A stretch of DNA of 10,681 nt, taken from contig JACMKV010000206.1 in assembly GCA_014379915.1 (NCBI GenBank), positions 1 through 10,681 on the forward strand, written 5' to 3'. The translations under genes were made by a program, and so were the position numbers. Positions 4,700-10,681 of the stretch are shown in pieces; the first letter of the stretch is position 1, and each line of letters opens with the position of its first letter. The DNA comes from Burkholderiales bacterium. Lineage in GTDB: Bacteria; Pseudomonadota; Gammaproteobacteria; Burkholderiales; JACMKV01. Under the pieces are notes generated by a model. That model saw only the letters and a program-made list of their open reading frames with translations, did no database searches and was not told the origin of the DNA.

Positions 4700-7600
4700 T
4701 TAGAAATTGAATGTAAATCGCACGGCTATCGTGCGATCGGGGATGAAGCGCGGGTTGCTCACTTCGGAAGTCTGGAAGTTCAAGTCCTGGAACAGAAACT
4801 TTTTGTCGAGGAGGTTACGCGCCTCCAGGCTGATGATACCTCGCCTCCCCGGCAATCGATAGCCAACGGCGGCGTCGAGCAGCACGAAGCTGTCGCTGCC
4901 GTCCCTTAAGGCCGAATCGGCAAAGCGCTCCACTCTTTGATGAATGTAAGTCAGAACGGATTCGCCAAACAAACCGCGTGAAGCAAAATAACGGACGGCG
5001 AACGGCACGCTGCTCGTCTCGATCTCGATGGGGCGGTCCTCGAATCGCTGCGCATCGCGCTCGAACTTTTCGAAAAGATATTCGCCACTGAACGCCCAGC
5101 TGGAAAAGGGAGTCCAGTAGAGGTAAGCGCGATAAAGTTTTTCTCGCCGTTTTTCGAGAGTGGTGCTCAGACTGGACGCTTCGAAATCCGGAACCTCGAG
5201 GTTTCGTCGCGAGACCTCGGCGCCGACATCGACTTTATTGGTCAAACGCCAGTCGACGCCCAGACCGTAACGCCTCGCCTCGGTGCCATTCACGTCGTCG
5301 AAGAACTGGTTGAATCCGGCGATCTGAGTGGGTTCGAGCGTCTGATCGACGACGAGCGAAGGTTTGACAGTTTGAAAAGCGGCGAGGCGAAAGCGCAAGT
5401 CGTCAGTCACGTTCCACTGCAGGCCCAGCTTCGGATTCAGCTTGTGAAGGTCAAAATCGGCGTCTCGAAAGGAATCGTAGCTTAGCCCCGCCGTCAACAG
5501 CACGTTTTTCCAGTAATCGATGTTGGCATAGATGTACGCGTTGTCTCGCTCACGCTTGAAATCCGAAGCGATGTCGCAAGCAGCAATAAAAGAAGGGCAA
5601 GGTTCGCCAAACAACGGGCTCAAGTCAAAAACCTGGCGCTCGTCCACTTCGATCCTGGACGTTCCAGCACCCGCGGCAGTATTGAAACCGCTTGCGCGAA
5701 ACAGATACTGAGCTTCGGCCTGGTAGCCTCGATCCCTCGCTGTGTCATCGATCGTGATGTCTTGAAAAAGTCGTTGATCCTCTTCGCGATCGCTATAGAT
5801 CAAAGAGAATAAAACGTCTTGGCGCGGCGACGGTGACCAGTGCGCCCCAACGCGCGCGACGTCTTGTTCGAGTTCTCTGCGGTCGTTGACGGAAAAAACA
5901 TCGGGGTCGAAATTCAGCGCCAAATCCCCGTTGCGGGTCCGGCGTCTGCGTAGTTCCGCTTGAACGTTGAGGCTCGGTGTTACCGCGTACTGTGCGAACA
6001 CATTGTAGATATCGTGCCGGAGATCGTTATTCTGCCGAAAACCGTCCGTTTCATAATGGAACTGCCCGAGGCTGTAGGAGAGGCGGCCCGCCAGCCCGGA
6101 TAGAACGGCCTCGTCGCCCAAAGTATCGTTGTTGCCGGCGATTCCGGACACGACGAATTGCGGCCGATTGCGCTCGAATAGCGGCGTAAATTCGTTGAAG
6201 GCGGCTTCCGCGGGGCCGGCGCCGGCGATGATGTTGAGATCGGTTACGGAGAGGCGCGGCTGGACCGGGTTTACGTTGATCGGTTGCAGCAGTTGGGCTT
6301 GCAGAAGCTCGCTTACGCGTGCGATTTCATGACGCGGAAGTCTTGCATACGTATCGGAAAGAAAGCGATGCGCGGAATGATTCGCCGGATCGATGCTCAA
6401 CGACTTCGAAGACTCGACAAGCGCAAGCTGGTCAAAGCCAAGATCGTCGTAAATCCTTCCGAGACTGGTGTCGCGCACGGCCCGGTCCCGATCCAACAGC
6501 AGCTCCGAGCGGTAAACCGCGCGGTTGTCATTGAGCTCGATGGATTTTTCGAGGTCGCGCAGAGCCTCCACCGGTTGATTTATCGTTTGCTTGCGAATCG
6601 CGTCGTAAAACCACGGAGTCGGGTCGCGCGGATCGAGTTCTTTTGCGATGTCGAGCTGGGTTCCCGCGACATTCTCGCGCCTTTCTTCGAAGTAGGCTTT
6701 GCCCAGATAGCTGCGCAGTAGCGAACTTGCAGGATCGAGGTTGACGGCGATTTCGATTTCCCGGCGGCCGGCTTCGAGATCGCTTTCGCGAATGCGGGCG
6801 AGGCCTAAACCCAGGCGCGGCAGAGGGTCGGTCTGATCGAGCGCGATGGCTTTTTCGAACGACGCTTTAGCCGCCTTCGTGTCGATGCGCGTCAGGTTGG
6901 CGAAACCGAGCACCGTTTGCGCCCTCGCGAGATTCGGATTCAGGTCCGCAGCGCGCTGCGCCGCCTGCAGGCCATCGTCAAGTTTGCCGAGCGACATTTC
7001 GAGCTCGGCAACGCGCGCCCAGGCGAGCGCATTTTGCGGCTCGTGCTTGACCGCCTTTCTCGCGCTTGCAAGCGCTTGTCCGATCTCGAAGCTCGCCTGC
7101 TCGGCGTACGAAAGCGCAATCAGCGCAGCAGCGGATTTTTCATCGAATCGCACGGCGTTTCGCGCGAAGATCAGCGCCGCGGCCTTGTCGTTTTGGGCGA
7201 CGCCGATGATCGCCCGCAGTGCGTAGGCGGCGCTGTTGCGCGGGTCCAGATTCAACGCCTGTTGGATAGCGAGGTTGGCTTCATCGACACGCCCCGCCGC
7301 CAGCAAAACCTCAGCGCGGTAGGTGTGAAAACGCGGGTCGCGTGTTGCCTGGTTTTCGCTGAGTTGCTCGATGCTCGACAAAGCCTCCGTGATTCTGCCG
7401 GCGCGATAGTGCGCGATGGATTCGCGAATTTGCGGCGCCGTTGTATTTCCCGGCCCCAAAAAAGCTTCATCGCTTCGATAATCGCCGAGCGGCGGATAGT
7501 ACAGCGCCCACTGCACGGAATCCTCGGGGCGCGCGACGACTTGCGTCAGTTTGAAAGGCGCCTGATTTATTGGAATCCTCGCCGACTCGCCGCTCGCCAG

Positions 7601-8179
7601 CAGCAGCGTTCCGCCTTCACTTGCCGATGCAGGCGACGCTTCGCAGGTTTCCGGCAGCGCGCGGTCGGGCTCGTTGCTTGCCGAAACGCGCCCCTCGTAA
7701 ACGCTGATGGTGTCGTGCGCGTTCGCATGATCGATCGCAAATTCGGTGCCCTCGACCGCGGCGTTCACGAAAGGCGTGATGATGCGCAGCGATTTTCGCG
7801 TGCGCGTCATGAAATGAATCGCGCCCCGGCATAGTTCAAGCAACGACGGTTTCGTTTCTTCAACGCCGACCAGCGTAACCGTCGTCTTTTCATCGAGACG
7901 CAGCAAGGTTTCGTTGGCTAGAGCGACCGAGCCGCGGCTGAATTCCTTCACCCGCAGCGTATCGCCAGCGCATAACGCATCGTCGAGCTTCGCCGGTTGC
8001 CACTGCGCTTGCCTGGCCGCGCGCAGTTCTATATTTCCCTGCACGGAGACTATCTTGCCGGCGGTCGGCTGACACCGCTCGCCACTCTGAACAGCGGATT
8101 GAGCGGCGGCCTCAGTGGCAAACTGAGTCGCCGCGGTCAAAGCGATGGCAGGCAGCAGATTTTGGTAGACGTTGCGCAA
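4700..8179 (-). CDS. FecR-domain/TPR/outer-membrane beta-barrel fusion protein
   Basis: The protein is 1159 aa. A signal peptide covers residues 1-26 (cut near TEAAA/QS). A FecR-type domain spans roughly 40-205: GKIVSVQGNIELR, LCAGDTLRV, an RIITPFVNAAVEGTEF block, SVYEGRVSAS and LLLASGESARI. About nine to ten TPR-like units follow, roughly 250-610, with recurrent ALNLDPRNSAAYALRA-type helices. A conserved-looking linker (LLQPINVNPVQPRLSVTDLN, near 630-649) leads to a beta-barrel of about 500 aa with alternating strands, ending RFTFNF; a terminal Phe is the usual signal for Bam-dependent assembly. The barrel resembles TonB-dependent receptor barrels, but no plug domain or TonB box is visible. 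The start is TTG at 8179 with GGAG 7 nt upstream. An in-frame TGA 21 nt before it excludes a longer form. It follows the cyclase gene by 27 nt. The likely place is the outer membrane, with FecR and TPR regions in the periplasm; the ligand is unknown. Confidence 0.9.
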   Translation of the reverse strand: MRNVYQNLLPAIALTAATQFATEAAAQSAVQSGERCQPTAGKIVSVQGNIELRAARQAQWQPAKLDDALCAGDTLRVKEFSRGSVALANETLLRLDEKTTVTLVGVEETKPSLLELCRGAIHFMTRTRKSLRIITPFVNAAVEGTEFAIDHANAHDTISVYEGRVSASNEPDRALPETCEASPASASEGGTLLLASGESARIPINQAPFKLTQVVARPEDSVQWALYYPPLGDYRSDEAFLGPGNTTAPQIRESIAHYRAGRITEALSSIEQLSENQATRDPRFHTYRAEVLLAAGRVDEANLAIQQALNLDPRNSAAYALRAIIGVAQNDKAAALIFARNAVRFDEKSAAALIALSYAEQASFEIGQALASARKAVKHEPQNALAWARVAELEMSLGKLDDGLQAAQRAADLNPNLARAQTVLGFANLTRIDTKAAKASFEKAIALDQTDPLPRLGLGLARIRESDLEAGRREIEIAVNLDPASSLLRSYLGKAYFEERRENVAGTQLDIAKELDPRDPTPWFYDAIRKQTINQPVEALRDLEKSIELNDNRAVYRSELLLDRDRAVRDTSLGRIYDDLGFDQLALVESSKSLSIDPANHSAHRFLSDTYARLPRHEIARVSELLQAQLLQPINVNPVQPRLSVTDLNIIAGAGPAEAAFNEFTPLFERNRPQFVVSGIAGNNDTLGDEAVLSGLAGRLSYSLGQFHYETDGFRQNNDLRHDIYNVFAQYAVTPSLNVQAELRRRRTRNGDLALNFDPDVFSVNDRRELEQDVARVGAHWSPSPRQDVLFSLIYSDREEDQRLFQDITIDDTARDRGYQAEAQYLFRASGFNTAAGAGTSRIEVDERQVFDLSPLFGEPCPSFIAACDIASDFKRERDNAYIYANIDYWKNVLLTAGLSYDSFRDADFDLHKLNPKLGLQWNVTDDLRFRLAAFQTVKPSLVVDQTLEPTQIAGFNQFFDDVNGTEARRYGLGVDWRLTNKVDVGAEVSRRNLEVPDFEASSLSTTLEKRREKLYRAYLYWTPFSSWAFSGEYLFEKFERDAQRFEDRPIEIETSSVPFAVRYFASRGLFGESVLTYIHQRVERFADSALRDGSDSFVLLDAAVGYRLPGRRGIISLEARNLLDKKFLFQDLNFQTSEVSNPRFIPDRTIAVRFTFNF

Positions 8180-8186
8180 TGATTCA

Positions 8187-8190
8187 CTCC
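8187..8190 (-). promoter_or_regulatory. Ribosome-binding site deciding a TTG start
   Basis: GGAG on the minus strand is separated by 7 nt from TTG 8177-8179. The reading frame closes upstream at TGA 8201-8203, and the signal peptide begins directly after the TTG. No ATG or GTG lies in the short stretch between that stop and the TTG, so this site fixes the start of the 1159-aa protein. Confidence 0.7.
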
Positions 8191-8206
8191 ACGGCTCAAG
8201 TCACGG

Positions 8207-10441
8207 TTATTTTCCTTCGATATGAACCAGACCTTCGTTCCACGAATGCACGGGCGGATCGATGTCGTATCGCTCGATCAACTTCAGATAGAAACGCGCC
8301 GGGCCATCCTCCGGGACCGCGCGCAGAATTTCCGCGAATCCGGCGCGGGCTGCAAGCCACTGCCGCGCCCGATAGCTTTTCAGCGCCTCGGCGAACGCTG
8401 AACAAAGCCACAACTGATCGCGGCTGGCTTCTTCGCTACGGCATAGCAATTCGAATATTTCCGAGGTTTTCGATTTGCCGGCAAGCAGGAAACTGCCGAG
8501 CCCGCGCGCCAAAAAGCCGTCGACGCCGTCGAGCGCGGCCTGCGACGCCAGCACGCAAGTGTGCAGCTCTTTATTGAGCCCTTGAATCCGGTGCGCGGTG
8601 TTCACGATATCGCCGACCGCGCGATATTCGTAATGCTCGCCGGCGCCGATACTGCCTAGCGACATGCTGCCGGAATCGAGCCCGATCCTCGTGCACAGCG
8701 CGGCGCGCCCCGAATCCCGATTGAACCGACTGACGGCGTGGGCGATATCGAGAGATGCTTCGCAGGCGCGTTGTTTGAGCGCGTTGTTCGGCTGCGACGC
8801 CGTCCAGATAGCGAGTACGGCGTCGCCTTCGACATCGGAGACGATGCCGCCTAGTTTGTGAATCGGGCAAAACACAGTCTGATAATAGTCGTTCATCAAG
8901 ACGCTCAACTGCGCCGGATCCATGTCTTCGGCAACAACGGTAAAGCGCTCGACGTCGGTGGCGAGGCAGGTTCCGTATACGAGCTGGGGCGCGGCGGTGG
9001 CGGCCGCGCTGCCGAGTTTTTGCGCCAGCTGATCGACGACGTTTTTCGGCAGATAGTAGCCGAACGCGCGGCGGATGTTCAGCCGCTCGCGGTTGGCATA
9101 TCTATAGCTGGAAAAAACCGCAACCGCGAACGCCGCCGGCGCCTGCAAGCATAACGGCGCAAACAAAGGCAGCCAGATACCGGCATTGGCAAATTGGTGA
9201 ACGGCAATCGCCAAATAAATTCCAATGAACGCGAGCATCGAAACCGCGGCGATCGCGATCGGGAAGCTTAGGCAAATCGCGCCGACAATCAGTCCAAAGG
9301 CGAAAACCAAGGCGAGTAGCGCAGGCAAGCCGAGCCTGCGCAGCGACAGATCTTCCGACAGATTCGCAAAAACCGTAGCCGCGATTTCGACGCCGCTGAG
9401 ATCGAGACCGCTGGCTTCGGAAAATACCGTGTAGTAGTTATCTTTCTGTTCGGGCTGCGTGGATTCGGCGAAGCCGACGAACACGGCTTTGCCGTTGAAA
9501 TTCGCCGCGCTGTCGGGCGATTCGAGCAGCGCCAAAGCTTCGGCGTACGGAATCGTTTTTATGCTGCGCGCCGGACCGTAATAATTCAGGTAGTGAATTT
9601 CGCCGCCGTCATAAAGATGGATCAGCGAAGTCAGGGTCTGCCTTGCCGCCGGATCGATGTCGCTACTTTGCAGCTGCCTCAGCATTTGCTTCGCGATCCG
9701 CGGATCGTTCGCGAAGGATTCGCGCAACGACAGCACGAGTTGATTTGCTTTGCCATGAGCGATAGCACGATCCGCGGACGCGGGCAGTTTCTCAGCCTCA
9801 GCGGGGCTGGCCCCTCGCAGCAGATCGAGAAATTCTTCGTAGACAGGCGCAGCATGAATCTGAAACGCGATGACCGGAAAGACCGGGCTGTCTTCGCCGC
9901 CGCTGTCGACGAAGCTCCAGTAAGCGTTCACGCGCGCAGGCACTTTCGGCATCGGAAACGGCGCCACGGCAGCGGCCTCAGCTGCGATTGCAGGAACCGG
10001 CATCTCCAGCTCGTCGATCGCCGCCTGCCCCGCAATGATTTTTCGCTTCAGGTATGCCACCAGCACGACGTTGTCCGCGGCGCGCATCGCGCGCGCCAGC
10101 TCAATGTCATATTCCGCTTCGCGGCTTTTGTCAAATAGAAGATCGAAAGCGATGACCTTGACGCCGGCGCTGCTCAATTTTTCGACAAGCCTGGCGTGGA
10201 TGCTGCGCGGCCATTTGCCGGGGTCGTTGGCAAGGCCGAGCCGCTCGGAGGATTCGCGGTCGATCGCGATGACCATCACCTCGGCGGGCGCCGGCCTCGC
10301 GCCCCTGATCTGAAACAGCCAGCGCAGCCCAAACTCTTCTTCGAGATCGACGCCCAGCGGCGTCGCACTCAACAACAGCCCGAGGAGACCGGTCAGGACT
10401 CCGAGTTTTAGTCCCTTGAATGTTCCGCCATTATTCCGCAT
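8207..10441 (-). CDS. CHASE2-domain transmembrane class III adenylate/guanylate cyclase
   Basis: The protein is 744 aa. One N-terminal membrane helix (about 11-28) leads to a large extracytoplasmic CHASE2 sensor (about 35-360: VMVIAIDRESSERLG, GKWPRSIHARLVEKL, VIAFDLLFDKSREAEYD, FNGKAVFVGFAEST, SGVEIAATVFANL). Three membrane helices follow at about 368-442. The class III cyclase domain is at about 485-665, and a short helical TPR-like tail (about 675-725) is typical of the family. Metal-binding Asp496 (TDVERF) and Asp540 (VEGDAVLAIW), and the ribose and transition-state residues Asn614 and Arg618 (GDIVNTAHR), are present, so catalysis is expected. The usual adenine-selecting Lys is Asp536, and the partner Asp/Thr position is Arg607, so the base specificity (cAMP or cGMP) is unclear. 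It is the first gene of the three-gene operon. ATG 10441 has no strong Shine-Dalgarno sequence and lies 14 bp from an inverted-repeat element. Confidence 0.93.
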   Translation of the reverse strand: MRNNGGTFKGLKLGVLTGLLGLLLSATPLGVDLEEEFGLRWLFQIRGARPAPAEVMVIAIDRESSERLGLANDPGKWPRSIHARLVEKLSSAGVKVIAFDLLFDKSREAEYDIELARAMRAADNVVLVAYLKRKIIAGQAAIDELEMPVPAIAAEAAAVAPFPMPKVPARVNAYWSFVDSGGEDSPVFPVIAFQIHAAPVYEEFLDLLRGASPAEAEKLPASADRAIAHGKANQLVLSLRESFANDPRIAKQMLRQLQSSDIDPAARQTLTSLIHLYDGGEIHYLNYYGPARSIKTIPYAEALALLESPDSAANFNGKAVFVGFAESTQPEQKDNYYTVFSEASGLDLSGVEIAATVFANLSEDLSLRRLGLPALLALVFAFGLIVGAICLSFPIAIAAVSMLAFIGIYLAIAVHQFANAGIWLPLFAPLCLQAPAAFAVAVFSSYRYANRERLNIRRAFGYYLPKNVVDQLAQKLGSAAATAAPQLVYGTCLATDVERFTVVAEDMDPAQLSVLMNDYYQTVFCPIHKLGGIVSDVEGDAVLAIWTASQPNNALKQRACEASLDIAHAVSRFNRDSGRAALCTRIGLDSGSMSLGSIGAGEHYEYRAVGDIVNTAHRIQGLNKELHTCVLASQAALDGVDGFLARGLGSFLLAGKSKTSEIFELLCRSEEASRDQLWLCSAFAEALKSYRARQWLAARAGFAEILRAVPEDGPARFYLKLIERYDIDPPVHSWNEGLVHIEGK

Positions 10442-10455
10442 GCCCGACGGATGCG

Positions 10456-10676
10456 TGTTGAAAAACCACTGCGCTTGCCAATACTTCGTTGCTCAGGGCC
10501 TCAAATGCTCATGTATTCCCATGCCGCCGCGACACGGTACCCGAAGGGCTGGGCGCGGGAGCGGCGGCCAGCGGCTGTTCCCGCTCCAGGCGCTTCGCGC
10601 CTCCGTGTCACAGCCGCATTCCGCTTTCTCGGCCCGCAGCACCTCGTCCTGGCTGCGCTCGCTACGTTTTTCAACA
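10456..10676. mobile_element. MITE-like element with 11-bp terminal inverted repeats and nested internal stems
   Basis: TGTTGAAAAAC (10456-10466) and its exact reverse complement GTTTTTCAACA (10666-10676) bound 221 bp that contain no gene. Inside, 10521-10537 pairs with 10603-10619 (14 of 17 positions, including the perfect GACACGG/CCGTGTC). That stem encloses GGAGCGG/CCGCTCC (10558-10564 with 10581-10587) and AGGCGC-TTC-GCGCCT (10588-10602), and these helices abut without gaps on the 3' side. Ends of the TGTTGAAAAA type with a compact structured core suggest a non-autonomous mobile element or dispersed intergenic repeat. A target duplication cannot be judged because the window ends 5 bp later. 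No transposase is present. Confidence 0.5.
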
Positions 10677-10681
10677 GCCTG

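Noticed and set aside
6917..7834. A 305-codon open frame on the plus strand
   Set aside because: It is antisense to the FecR/TPR part of the 1159-aa gene and shows no recognisable domain.
9593..10138. A 181-codon open frame on the plus strand
   Set aside because: It is antisense to the CHASE2 domain and its composition is that of a shadow frame.
1..10681. CRISPR arrays, tRNA or rRNA genes
   Set aside because: I saw no regularly spaced direct repeats and no tRNA or rRNA-like sequence.

Overview
The window looks like chromosomal DNA from a GC-rich Gram-negative bacterium, most likely a betaproteobacterium. The reasons are Sec signal peptides, an outer-membrane beta-barrel ending in Phe, an ABC_sub_bind-type periplasmic protein, a HigBA-type locus, and a CHASE2 cyclase next to a FecR protein. 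The lineage is inferred from family resemblance only. Nearly all genes are on the minus strand; the toxin-antitoxin locus is the exception.

Left part (1-1760). A minus-strand gene running off the left edge encodes an OmpR-like winged-helix/BTAD transcriptional regulator. Its frame has no ordinary start codon between an in-frame TGA and the first conserved strand. Next is a small secreted protein of unknown function (581-937). A regulatory-looking spacer with several dyads separates it from a plus-strand higBA-type locus (1159-1744), in which the toxin reading frame is broken twice and the antitoxin is intact.

Middle part (1761-4425). A minus-strand pair encodes a FAD/NAD(P)-dependent disulfide oxidoreductase resembling Lpd and MerA, followed by an orphan ABC_sub_bind periplasmic substrate-binding protein. 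Upstream are a GC-rich palindrome touching the oxidoreductase start region and a hairpin that may end the operon above.

Right part (4426-10441). A tight three-gene minus-strand operon holds the most interesting biology. Its order is a CHASE2-transmembrane class III nucleotide cyclase (744 aa), then a 1159-aa FecR-TPR-outer-membrane-barrel fusion with a TTG start, then an 87-aa soluble protein with a strong Shine-Dalgarno sequence. The intergenic gaps are 27 and 10 nt. The inferred theme is an envelope sensor: an extracytoplasmic CHASE2 domain driving a cytoplasmic cyclase, co-produced with an outer-membrane TPR/barrel protein carrying a FecR domain.

Right edge (10456-10676). A 221-bp element has perfect 11-bp terminal inverted repeats and an elaborate nested fold. 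It ends only 14 bp before the cyclase ATG. It looks like a small non-autonomous mobile or dispersed repeat, and it may supply the operon's leader.
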